Origin: Marchantia polymorpha subsp. ruderalis
Taxonomy: Eukaryota; Streptophyta; Marchantiopsida; Marchantiales; Marchantiaceae
Direction of reading: 5' to 3'
Length of the DNA stretch: 64,000 nucleotides
Assembly: GCA_037833965.1 (NCBI GenBank)
Contig: AP031355.1
Location: forward strand, 7,341,501-7,405,500
The notes under the pieces are model-generated. The model worked only from the letters and a program-made list of their open reading frames with translations. It searched no databases and had not been told where the DNA came from. Shown piece by piece: positions 46,568 to 57,658 of this stretch. A program made the translations under genes and the position numbers. The first letter of the stretch is position 1; every line of letters starts with the position of its first letter.

Positions 46568-49243
46568 GAACGCAAACGCTCCACTCCCACAGATTTTGGA
46601 GAATCCAAAGGAAATTCTTTTGTCCCAATTGGAGGGATGCAATAAATTGATTTTAGGTAGCTTAGTTACGTGCTTGGTCGCTCGATGGGAAGCGCTGTCA
46701 GATAGATTTGGGTTCATTCTCACGAGAAAACCATCTGTCCTTCACGTGCCGTCGAAATAAATTGTACAATGTCTTTTCCTTCTCAAGCTTCAGGCTCCAG
46801 ATGTCTTCAAGTTTTAGTCTTGTTTCCTGTGGTTCCTGTGGTTGCAATTGGCACTACTATGAGCTGGACTCGCATATTGCTCGAAATTCCCGGCCATCAC
46901 GACCACAGGGTTCATCAATTGAGCGATAGCAGATCCGACGAGCAATCACTGGGACTATCTATGGGTTTCAAAATGACATGCCATCGGGCCTATGACTGCC
47001 ACGGATTCATTATCACAAACGTAGTTGCAGAACCATCATGGTTGAGGAGCCATGCTTTGTAAGTCCAGAGTGTTTCAGACACTTTCCAAATTGTTTGGTC
47101 CATTGCTGTTAACAAAACCTGAGCCGGACAAAGTTTCTAGCGTGGCACGAAATCATAAATCGCAGTGAAGTGCATGGCAACATATTCCTAGTCCTAGATG
47201 TGAAAGATCCTGAAAATTTCTTTCTGTAACAAGAAGGGACTGTCCAAGTACAATTGCTGCATAAGCTTCCATTTTACAGGAGGCAATCTCCAGCGTAAGA
47301 CGGACCTCCCTAAAAGACGACGGATCAGACTAGACAGAGTCAGGAGTAGGATAAATGTCTACTGTACTCCACACGGTGGACTAGCGTACAGAGGGACGCA
47401 TATTTTCAAAACTGATCCATACGATGTCCCGTATGTGCCTTGGAATCAACGTGCATGTGAGATGCCGATGTCTTACTTTGGGATCAGACAGCGAGCGTTT
47501 TGTCAGGGCCGGGTGTCCTTATTCTGTTCCAGTATCCATCAGCAGCAAAGTATCGACCAACAATTACCAAAAACATACCAGCCAACTTCTCAGAGTACAA
47601 TCGACGTCTCCGTAACTTCGTCATCTTGAAGTTAAGTTCCATAGTTATTTTACTCAAGGACTTCGAAATGTTCTTAAGGAAGCCAGCAAGACTTTCCTCA
47701 GGAAAGCAATAGGACTAGGATCAAAACATACCTGATTGCCTTGCAGGCGTTGGTCGAAACAGATCACATCTGTAGCAGGACAGGTTAGGAACATTCAAAA
47801 CCGTTAAAAATTAATGACGGATAGTTATGACCCTAACCCGACTCTAGATATTTTCCTTGATGACAACCTCACGAATATTGCTGTACTCTCATTTTCCAGT
47901 AATGTATGCTATCTGCGCCAATGCATCGGATTTGCATCTATCTAATTATTCATGTCTCTAATGCCATCTCGAAATTCCTCGCCAAAATAAAATTGCCTTT
48001 TACCCGCATCTACCTTTCCTTGACACTGAAGGGGCGGGCACAGGGAAAAGATAAGTCAAAAGTCTTGGGGATCCTTTTTCTAAAATAATGTCACTGGATT
48101 TATGATAGAAGAAAACTAGAAGGAGAAAAGCTTTTCTGAAATCAGTAGTTTGTTGTGCCATAATATTCTTGAAGAATGTTAAAGTCGCACCAATGCCTAA
48201 GGCCCTGCTCCTGAACACCATGCACAAGTATCTCCTCATCCTCTACCATTTTTTATTCTACCAGAGATGTGAAGTGTCATTCTCTCTTAGCGCTGCATAG
48301 ATATAGGAGGATTACAGAAGTGTTATACGGCTGTGCTAGAATAAAATTTCACTGGAATATGATGTATGTGCACATGCTTCACTTATTTCTTCATTATCTT
48401 GATGAGCTTTGATCAACGTATCAGATTTGAAAATTGAAGTTGATCGCTTATAGTCTAGCGGCATACCACTGAGTTTCTGAGCAGAGGTTCCAGCTTCAAA
48501 TTTAGAAAATCCAGCAAACCATAGGTCAAAGACCATTGCATTCATGAAACTTGGTGCTCATGAATCTGCCATTTGAATATAATTATGAATAAATAAATTA
48601 TTTATAAGAAATTTACAACGTTTCACTTCAACCTCAGTATAACACTCCAGAACCAGAAGAGATCAAAAGTTCAGTGATTAACTTGAGTTTACGGGTTGAT
48701 ATTTCAGCTAATTTCATCTCCAGATATGCAACCTAAATCATATTTGAAATATACAACATAGAAATTGTACTTCATGCCTAGCATCAGACATGAAGGACAA
48801 TGAATCAATGAAGGACATTGAATCATAGTTTCCAATTGTGCACGTTTATGGTGTGTCAGTTGAAGAAAATTTGTGGTATTTTTTCAATCGAGTGCTGACT
48901 AATCCGTAAGTATGTCTCAATCTGCATTGTTAGCGTCTTCATGACAAAAGTTCCAGCATGGAACTTGTCATATTTTCAAGGTACATATCCACGTACTTCT
49001 GAATCCAATTTCACAACAACGAACCCCAATATCTTTTATGTTTGGGAATCAAGACTGTTTATCGTACTGTAAGAACCATTTAAAGCTAGCACGTAATAGT
49101 TCTAGGAACGCCCATTCTCTCACCTTGGAGCCCTCTATTCTTGCTCGTCCACGAGCTGAACAACAAATTCTCTGGGAATACTTTAATGAAGAGGATTCTT
49201 AACACCCAGAGAGAGACTCTTGCCTTTTGACCTGTGCAATTGC
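46568..49243. other. FLA copy 2 3' flank and spacer
   Basis: A block at 46611-46664 (GAAATTCTTTTGTCCCAATT onward) recurs in the 3' flank of FLA copy 4 and is probably 3' UTR. No further gene is recognised. Small frames near 46708-47062 and 47424-47712 are unsupported. Confidence 0.5.
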
Positions 49244-49480
49244 TGCGACGTTGAACACGGAAGTGGATGACGCTAACGTGTGCTCAGAATCGACGCTGTT
49301 CTTTGCTCGCTGAGCTCTTCTGCAAAGATGCTCTGTTGTTCACGCTGCCTAGGCACCGTTAGCACTCCAGCACTCAGCATCTGGCCTCGTAAAGCCAGCC
49401 AGACCACCTGCTAGAGTAGCCAGTCGATGATGGGGATGATGGCCTCTTCCTTCGTGGCAACCTCCATGAGACAATTTTGA
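49244..49480 (+). pseudogene. FLA pseudogene fragment (3' end)
   Basis: This aligns to the last part of FLA genes: the region after the second FAS1 YH motif (GCGACGTTGAACACGGAAGTG), the IDAVLL segment (AGAATCGACGCTGTTC), the AP-rich tail and the GPI tail (GATGATGGCCTCTTCCTTCG). It is frameshifted, has internal deletions and lacks everything upstream. It pairs with the pseudogene at 54385-55217 in the next duplication unit. Confidence 0.75.
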
Positions 49481-51561
49481 GGGAGCTGGGTCGTGGGGAT
49501 GCATGTACTCAGTAGTTTGTCACCTGTCAACATTTTTGCAATTCCAATAATTCATCCGATTTTTGAACAGCAAACCCTTTGGATACATCATGGATGGATG
49601 CAAAGACTCTAGTCATTAGCACTTGAAGATGATAGCTGGCAAACATTTTGCTCATGAAAATTCATATCAATAGACAACGAGGTATCATTGGACACCTCAC
49701 AATAAGCTTTCGTTCATCTTTGATAGACTGGAGCAAAGATTGACCTCGGAACTGTAGACCAGGCTCGCGATCCTTCTTGTTTAATAAAGTGTATGAGGCA
49801 GCCCTTACAAAGATCTGCTCTTGAGATAAGCAAGATAATCAGATTGTAGAAATAAAGAGCCAGTGCTCATGATAATGGAACTATCATTAGCTTGTCGGGA
49901 GATTCTATCATTTGATATTGATATTCTTTCTGGTTGGTGTATGGGAGACACCTGAACATTTCCAAAGACGATCTACAATCACGTCTCCTTCCTCGTGCCA
50001 TCAGATTTCTAAACGATATCTGGTTCTTGATATGACGCTAAAGTGCATTCTAAGAAAGGTCAGTAAAGAGACTTGCCAGGAGATACCAGAGCAATGTTCA
50101 AGACAAAGCTCAGCAAATACAACCCATTATACACTATCCTTGAGAATCTAGAAAGATTTCCAGGCAGAAGCATTTGAATAGTGGGTTTCAGTGCACACTT
50201 GATTCCGGTAGAAAATCTATGTTCTTTCAATATTATGATCTTGACAAGCTAGAAAAATTGACAAAGTAGTTGACTCTCATATCAATTGAAGTAGGGATCA
50301 GGTCGACTGATAAAATTTCAACATTACTATTCTTATTCAGATATACGAATGATGCAAATAAGTTTTTCATTCATTAATAGACTAATGAATATCAAGATAC
50401 TCACAGGAAAGAGAAAAGTATACCAGGTCGAAATATCACGGATATAATCAAATCAGATTGACATTTCTGTCCTATATTGCTCCTCGCTAACCTAGAACTA
50501 GAGGCTGTACTTTGACAATTTTCAAATCTCTGAGACTAAACCTCTGTGAATCACACTTGTCGCCATCCAATATTTGATTAAAAAAAACCTCCTCGTTCGA
50601 CAACAGTTATTTCCGAACCTGAACGTTAACGTAATTGATTGGTAGAGACAAAAGCTATTATTTCGTGATGTGAATTGTGAAGCTGAACTTACTTCATGGA
50701 AATTTTGTCCTGGAATGAGAGAACTCATCTGCTCAACACTTGAGAAGAGTAAGGAAGAACATTGAATGCTTGGTGTGACCTTGGGTCATTTTTTCATCCC
50801 CAGCCATCTAAGGTAGAAATTTCCAAATAAACTAGAAAAAATCATCTGAGTTTACCACCAACTCCGGAATCTTAAACTTGCATCCTAATGGTTGTTTCCA
50901 TGTCGTTGACTCACGGTGAAGGATCTAGCATCTGAATCACCGTACAAATCTAGAAAACCTCTCCTATGTTGCCCCTGGATTGGTGGTACACGGATGCTGA
51001 GTTGAGGCTTTCATGCCGTGGCCACAACCGACAACAATTGCTCGCTACCTACATGCTTCAATAGAAATGACTTCAGCCCATTCATTGGACAGGAGTGGGG
51101 TCAGTTTCGTGTTCACGGGCTAAAGACCTCGTTAGCATGCTCTTCAATGGTACAGAGTTACTGTGCAGATACGTTTCTCAATCTCCTGTTCCCATTAACC
51201 AGCTAAAGTCAAAGTCGGTAGGTCCGTAGTGTAATTTTGACAGATAGTCCCCGGAAGAAGTCGTGGAAGCTAACAGGAAGACGTTGTAAATATCGCATGT
51301 GCTGAACTGGATCGGACATCTGTACTTCTATGAAGCCGATCGAGCTTTTGCAGTTTTTAAGGTCCTTATCCATGTCAGCTGTGCAGTATTTGTCTACACA
51401 TCCCACACACTTCCGACTTTAATGCCGCCTCGTAATCGTTTGGTCATATCTTCGCAATGTCATTTCCGTTTCAAGTCGTGTAGCACAGGCACCAGTCAAT
51501 AGTGATCATTTGAAATGAGATCCAGGATAAACGGATCCGTGGTCATTGGGTCCATACGACC
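49481..51561. other. Spacer within FLA duplication unit A
   Basis: Non-genic but duplicated. 49481 to about 50720 is recognisably similar to about 55218-56600. 50993-51561 is highly similar to 56879-57452. No separate gene is seen. Confidence 0.6.
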
Positions 51562-51569
51562 TTTATAAG
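51562..51569 (+). promoter_or_regulatory. TATA box of FLA copy 3
   Basis: TTTATAAG in GACCTTTATAAG, 206 nt before the start codon and 60 nt before the upstream ORF. Confidence 0.7.
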
Positions 51570-51609
51570 AAAAAGTTTGGGTGCGAATGAACATCATCTC
51601 TCTCACCTT

Positions 51610-51656
51610 CGGAGCTTGTGCATGTGCCTTCTGCATATGCTCTAGCTCGTCTCTCA
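51610..51656 (+). promoter_or_regulatory. Conserved leader block with seven-codon uORF (51622-51645), FLA copy 3
   Basis: Same block as at 45264-45310. The uORF is MCLLHML-stop and is out of frame with the FLA coding region. Confidence 0.6.
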
Positions 51657-51767
51657 CACCACACCCTTCACATTCATTTCAGCAGCTCTCTGAACTACCT
51701 TGCACTTAGATTTATCGACCGCGTTTGGATTCTAACTTCATTCGTAGGAAAAGAGGTTTCAGGTATC

Positions 51768-52961
51768 ATGGCTTCAGGAAGAACAGCTTTGGTGGCATCC
51801 GTGCTACTGAGCTGCATCGTCGTTTCGTCTGCCTTCAACATCACCACCATGCTGAATCAGTTTCCCAGCTTTAGCCAGATGAACCAGCTCTTGTCTTCGT
51901 CCGGAGTCGCCAACGACATCAACGCTCGCAAGTCCATCACTGTCTTGGTTGTTTCCAACGATGTACTCAATGCATTCACCGCCAGCAACCCCAACGTCGA
52001 CACTGTCAAGATGGCCGACTTATTGCGTTACCATGTCCTCCTGCAATTCTTGGGAATGGACGAGCTCAAAGCACTGCCCACTTCCAATTACACCTCCGTC
52101 ACCACTCTCTACCAGACCACTGGCAGAGCCAACAACAACGACGGATTCCTCAACATCTACAACCTGCCATCCGGCTTTCTCATCGGGCCCTCGGTCGCGG
52201 GCTCCAGCTCCAACGCCACGGTCGCAGCCAACATCACCCACGAGGCTTTCGAGATTAGCGTCATCCAAATCAGTAGCATCCTCACCCCGGTCGGATTCAA
52301 CAGCGCCACCGGAGATCTGATCCAGGTTCTCACGAAGTTCAACGTCTACACCATGTTCATCAGCCTGCTCAAGGAATCAGCAGTCGACAGCATCTTCGCA
52401 GGCAGGCAGACCGGTGGAGGAATCACCGTGTTCGCCCCCACGGACTCGGCCTTCAACAGCCTCGCCTCCGGATCCATCCAAGGCCTCAGCGTCTCGGACC
52501 TGAAGCTGCTGATGCAGTACCACGCTCTGACCTCGTACCAGCCCCTGAGCGTTCTGCAGAACATGGTGAACTCGCCCGTGTCCACCATCGCCTCCACCAT
52601 CGCCTCCGGCTACCTTCTGAACGTGAGCTCCGCCGCCAAGACTGTAACTCTGCACACGGGAGTGAGCGTCGCCACCATCCAGGAGACTCTGTACGACGCC
52701 ACGCCCACCACCATGTTCGGCATCGACCAAGTTCTCTTGCCCTCGGAGCTCTTCAGCAAAGCCGCCCTGGTCCCTTCTCCTGCTGAGGCTCCCGTCCCCG
52801 AGGCTGCCCCTGGCCCTAAGGAGGCTAAGGCTCCCGGTGCGGCTCCCGACGCTGCTCCCGGACCTGAGAAGCCAGCCGGATCAACTGCCAGTGTGGTTTC
52901 TATGAGCGTAGTTGTATCCGCGGTTGCTCTCATCGCCTCGTCGTGCCTTGCAGTTTTGTAA
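51768..52961 (+). CDS. Fasciclin-like arabinogalactan protein (FLA copy 3), intronless, 397 aa
   Basis: The signal peptide (about 1-22, ending VSSA) is followed by two FAS1 domains (about 24-175 and 180-328). An AP-rich tail (about 335-373, PSPAEAPVPEAAPGP) is longer than in copy 2 because of an added Lys-containing stretch (KEAKAPGAAPDAAP). A C-terminal GPI signal completes it. FAS1-2 H1 is ITVFAPTDSAF and H2 ends IDQVLLP. FAS1-1 H1 reads ITVLVVSNDV, a degenerate box. The frame remains open 50 codons upstream, but the only upstream start there would be GTG. The ATG chosen has a strong context (ATCATGG), yields a signal peptide, and aligns with copy 2. It is predicted to be a wall/plasma-membrane proteoglycan. 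The protein differs from copy 4 at just two residues, both in the GPI signal. Confidence 0.94.
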   Translation: MASGRTALVASVLLSCIVVSSAFNITTMLNQFPSFSQMNQLLSSSGVANDINARKSITVLVVSNDVLNAFTASNPNVDTVKMADLLRYHVLLQFLGMDELKALPTSNYTSVTTLYQTTGRANNNDGFLNIYNLPSGFLIGPSVAGSSSNATVAANITHEAFEISVIQISSILTPVGFNSATGDLIQVLTKFNVYTMFISLLKESAVDSIFAGRQTGGGITVFAPTDSAFNSLASGSIQGLSVSDLKLLMQYHALTSYQPLSVLQNMVNSPVSTIASTIASGYLLNVSSAAKTVTLHTGVSVATIQETLYDATPTTMFGIDQVLLPSELFSKAALVPSPAEAPVPEAAPGPKEAKAPGAAPDAAPGPEKPAGSTASVVSMSVVVSAVALIASSCLAVL

Positions 52962-54384
52962 GAAAGTAGCAAAGTCATACAAGTCTGAATTCAATCATTC
53001 ATAGTTAACTTTCAATTTAAACCATTCTTTGCATGGGAATCTTATCAAACTCCCCTCTGAATAGGTTGAGGTCCTGGTCAGAGGAGTGCAATAATTCGGT
53101 TCTACTCGAGCGTAGTGTATGGTAGAATATTTCTGAAAATATATTTTCCTCAATAGAGTTGCGGTTTCATTTTTCAAGACCACGGGGATCGAAGTTGTAC
53201 AGCGGACTCCGCATCTCGTTGAGCATTGTTAAGCTGAAAAACTAGTGAACAATTAGTCAATAAAGAAAGAAATAACATCATATTCTATTGCCGTCCTATC
53301 TTGTGGTGATTTTGAGTCACTAAAGAGATTTCCGAGTGAATTGCTTGCTAAAGTTTGTGAATTTATTTTAAACTTGCAATTTGAAGAGAGGCTAATGTAT
53401 AGTCAAATCTTCACAGACACGTTTAATGTAGCTCGGAGAGTATCAAGTAGACAGTCAATGACTCTCATCCAAATTACTATGTATGCTAAATTTTGGATGA
53501 TTATTGCTTCTCATTTTAGTTTAGAAGTTGTCAGATTCTGTAGATCAGCACATGTTCATTAATATGCTAACTGTAAAATAGATATCTTGGAAAACAATAT
53601 TTATTCTCTTTTGGTTTAAATAAATATAATTTTTTACTCTTTTACTGGACATGCGAGTAGAATCAGATATATTTTAAGTTTTGATTGCAAATAGTTATAA
53701 TCGAGTTATATCTTCACACTGATAGAGTCTAAACACTGTCATCGGAATACGTGCATGATTAAAGACATTCGCCTCGTGCTATAATGAAAAGTGAAATATT
53801 ATCTTGAAGAATTTGATAGCCTGAAACAGTAGAAAGAAATCAACGTGCCCAACAATCATTGCTTCCACGGAATATTCGAATTACAATTCTTGCTGGCAGC
53901 ATGCACGTACATAAAGTCATGGTTTATTTCTATCCATGTGACTAACTGTACCAATTTGTTCTCCCTAGACTTGCAGCTTCGAGCCGCCTCATCAATTTTG
54001 GGAGCGTGTTGAACATACTATCCAATTGTGTTTGAAGCGAGAAAAGTCAAGGAGTTCCCAAGATAATCATAAATTACATATTCATGCGTGGTCTGGGAAC
54101 TGTATAACATGCATAATCTTGGACTGCAAAAAGTTAAGAAATCTTCTGAATTTTCATCACTAAAATGCTTCATGGCATCATCTTCCGAGTTCGGTATGGC
54201 CCATTCCATGTGCTCCGCTTGCAAGTCACTCTTTCTAGATTTTCCGGAATTCCATGCATGTCTTAACTGCTCCCATTATGTACCCAACGTAGCAACGATA
54301 GATTTCGCGATATTTTGAGGGCTTATATATCTTCCTTCAGCTCCTCACAATGGAGGCCTCAAACAGCTGCTAGCTGATAAGTAA
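52962..54384. other. FLA copy 3 3' flank and spacer
   Basis: 53079-53115 (GGAGTGCAATAATTC then GAGCGTAG) weakly matches the shared FLA 3' UTR block. The rest is AT-rich with no gene. A TATA-like CTTATATATC occurs near 54322, upstream of the pseudogene. Confidence 0.5.
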
Positions 54385-55217
54385 ATGACCCTTAATGCAC
54401 TCCACCAGACCAGCGGCAGAGGCAACAAGAACGAAGGCTTCCTGACCATCTTGAACACACCGAAGTTCTCATCGGCTCCTCAGTTCCAGGTTCCAGCTAG
54501 AATCCAGAGGTGCAACCAATATCGTTTAGTGCAAAGCTTAATTTGGACCTCAGCATCGTTCATCTTACCAGCATCATTGCCCAGTAATCTCAACTCTACA
54601 CGGGAGACCTGCTCATGTTTCTCGATAAGGTCAACGTTTACACCATGTTCATCTGATTCCGAAAGGACTGCCAAGTGAAGAAACGCATTCGAGTAAGAAG
54701 TGTTTAATTAGTTCAATGGATCATGCGAAGCCTAAAGTGCCATGGGACACATGGAACAGTGATCGTACTAAGTGTTCGCAAGGGTTCACCTTTCAAGGGC
54801 CTCCTCTCCGCATTCATTCGACTCATCCGAAAATGCTGATGTAATGGCATTCTCAGTTTATACCATTGAAAGATGTGTACATCTTGATTATCAATTTATA
54901 ATCTCAAGTCCAGAATACTGCTTCCACATCCCCCGGCCTAATTTTTGAACGTGAGCTCAGCCTCCAAGACTGTGACGTTGCATACGGAAGTGGATGACAC
55001 TAAATCGTTGATAATGTGCTAGTCCATACCTGTGAACGTGTTCGGAATCGACGCTGTTCTTCTGTTCGCCGAACTCTTATACAAAGATGCTCTGGTCCAG
55101 CGCTGCCTTGGCACCCTCAGTACCTGGCCTCGTAAAGCCAGCCAGACCAGCTGCTAGAGTATCCAGTTGATGATGGGGATAATGGCCTCTTCGTTCGTGG
55201 CAACCTCTATGAGACAA
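54385..55217 (+). pseudogene. FLA pseudogene
   Basis: The first part (54385 to about 54670) aligns with FAS1-1 and the start of FAS1-2 (HQTSGRGNKNEGFLTI corresponds to YQTTGRANDNDGFVNI, and the TTTACACCATGTTCATC segment is kept). The second part (about 54945-55217) aligns with the late FAS1-2 region through the AP-rich and GPI tail. The middle of FAS1-2 and the 5' end are missing or unrecognisable, and there are several frameshifts and stops. Its 3' end resembles FLA copy 2 more than copies 3 or 4. Confidence 0.8.
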
Positions 55218-57452
55218 TTGTTAGAGAGCTGGGTCGCGGAAATGCATGTACTCATGTCACCTGTCAACGGTTTTGCAATTGCAATATTTCCTTCAATAAT
55301 TGAACAGCAAACCCATTTGATTCATCATGGACGGATGCAAAGACTTTTGATTGTGCATCTCCAGCCCGAAGAATATCAACACAGCGCCCTGGCTAGATGG
55401 TGACGGTATTTTGAGCGTAAATATCACTTGGATTGGCACATGGAGGTGATAGCTGGCAAGCATTTTGTCCTGAAAATTCAAATCATAGACAACCATATGA
55501 CCATTGAACTATCGAATTGATATCATTGGACACCTCAAATCACCCGTCATTCATATTTGAAGGTCTGGAGAGAGTGTAGTGTAGAGCGTCTTTGGAACTA
55601 AAAACCAAACTCGCGGTCTCTTTTCTTAGATAAAGGATATGAGACAAGCCTTGCAACAATTTGCTATAGAGTTGAGTAAGAAAAGCAGATTGTAGAAATG
55701 AAGAGCCACTGACATGATACTAGAATTATCATTAGGTTGTTTGTAGACATTCTCATTCAACAAATCACGTGTATGGTGGTGTATGGACGGCCACCTGAAC
55801 GTCATATTAGTGAAGAGCCATCAGTTTGGTCTACACTTCCAATGATAATCTCTGCTCCCCTCTCCCTCCTTAGGTGTCCTCAGGTATTTCAGATATGCAT
55901 TCTAAGAAAGGTCACTGAAAGGACTTACCAGGAGATATCAGATACCTGTTCAACGCAAAACTCACAAAATAGAACCCATCATAAACTATCATTATCACAG
56001 AGAGTCTACAAACATTTTCTAACAGAAGCATTTGAAGAGTAAATAATAATCGATACTTATCCTGATTTCGGTAGAGATAATCTACATCAAATTGATGTAG
56101 TACATGGCTCTCGTATTCAAATGTAAGGATGAAATCGGTTAATAAAATATCGACAAGTTTAATCTCATAAAGTTAAACGAATAACGCATGAGGTCCTCAT
56201 TTGAATGATAGAGATAACTTTAAGATCCCTTCTCAGAAAAGAGAAAAATATATAGAGATCAAAAAAGTGGTATATCACAAGTTTTTTGATGGGATCTAGT
56301 TATAAAATCGCTTTGTTATCATATTCTGTTGTTCCTCCTCTGTTGTTGTTCACGACCACAGAACCTAAAAAAACCTTTGAAAATTTAACCGAAGGTCCAT
56401 CCGCCCTTTACTATTTGTCACAATTCGATGTTTGATATAAAATATTCCTCCGCAAAAATTTTATTACTGAAATTTTGTGATATTATATAGTATGAACCAC
56501 AAGAAAATATTTTCTGACTTGTATTCTGAAACTGAAATTTCTTCATGGATCTTTTCATCCAAAAAGATAGACTGACTCTGCTCAAACTAAGAGAAAGGAA
56601 AATCATTGACTGCTTAGTGTGAACTTGGAGCACTTTAATGGCACCAGCAGTTAGTAGTAAACTTCCAAAAAAGACTTGAAAATATACAGTCAGGAGTATT
56701 GTAGCTGCCTTCTAATTGCTGTATATATTAATTGCTGTCATTATTCAACTGGATGTTTCCATCCGGCCGACTTCTAGTTAAGGATTTATTATCTGACACA
56801 CCAAATAAAACTACAAATCCTCTCGTAGGAACAATGCAAATCAATGACCCAATGTCACCAGCTGGATTGTACGCACATGGATGCTAAGTTGAGGCTTTCA
56901 TGCCGTGGCCACAACCGACAACAATTAGTCGCTGCCTACAATCTACTACAGAAATGACTTGAGCCCATTAACTGGACCGGAGTGGGGTCAGTTTCGTGTT
57001 CACGGGCTAAAGAGCTCGCTAGCATGCACTTCAATGGTACAGTGTCACTATGCAGATCCTTTTCTCAATCTCCTGTGCCCATTAACCAGCTAAAGTTAAA
57101 GTCGATAGGTCCGTAGTGTAACTTTGACAGATAGTCCCCGGAAGAAGTCGTGGAAGCTAATAGGAAGACGTTGTAAATATCGCATGTGCTGAACTGGATC
57201 GGACATCTGTACTTCTATGAAGCCGATCGAGCTTTTGCAGTTTTTAAGGTCCTTATCCATGTCAGCTGTGCAGTATTTGTCTACACATCCCACACACTTC
57301 CGACTTTAATGCCGCCTTGTAATCGCTTGGTCATATCTTCGTAATGTCATTTCCGTTTCAAGTCGTGTAGCACAGGCACCAGTCAATAGTGATCATTTGA
57401 AATGAGATCCAAGATAAACGGATCCTTCCGTGGTCATTGGGTCCATACGACC
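55218..57452. other. Spacer within FLA duplication unit B
   Basis: Non-genic and collinear with 49481-51561. Similarity is moderate up to about 56600 and high from 56879. Confidence 0.6.
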
Positions 57453-57460
57453 TTTATAAG
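57453..57460 (+). promoter_or_regulatory. TATA box of FLA copy 4
   Basis: TTTATAAG in GACCTTTATAAG, 206 nt before the start codon and 60 nt before the upstream ORF. Confidence 0.7.
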
Positions 57461-57500
57461 AAAAAGTTTGGGTGCGAATGAACATCATCTCTCTCACCTT

Positions 57501-57547
57501 CGGAGCTTGTGCATGTGCCTTCTGCATATGCTCTAGCTCGTCTCTCA
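57501..57547 (+). promoter_or_regulatory. Conserved leader block with seven-codon uORF (57513-57536), FLA copy 4
   Basis: Identical in arrangement to copy 3, with uORF MCLLHML-stop. Confidence 0.6.
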
Positions 57548-57658
57548 CACCACACCCTTCACATTCATTTCAGCAGCTCTCTGAACTACTTTCCACTTAG
57601 ATTTATCGACCGCGTTTGGATTACTGCTTCATTTGTAGGAACAGAGGTTTCAGGTATC

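Larger units (their letters stand above)
50993..52961 (+). repeat. Near-identical FLA duplication block A
   Basis: From ATGCTGAGTTGAGGCTTTC to the FLA stop codon, this matches 56879-58852. Identity is highest in the coding region, where I found only about nine base changes by eye. It is somewhat lower in the upstream 0.7 kb, and similarity ends abruptly at the stop codon. Confidence 0.88.

Noticed and set aside
51618-51767. N-terminal extension of 50 codons on FLA copies 3 and 4
   Set aside because: The upstream in-frame start is GTG, there is no ATG before 51768, and the extension would bury the signal peptide. Copy 2 has an in-frame stop there.
52020-52978. Long antisense frames across FLA genes (also at 45.4-46.6 and 57.9-58.8 kb)
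   Set aside because: These are GC-driven shadows of the real genes, with Asp/Gly- or Ala/Gly-rich low-complexity translations.
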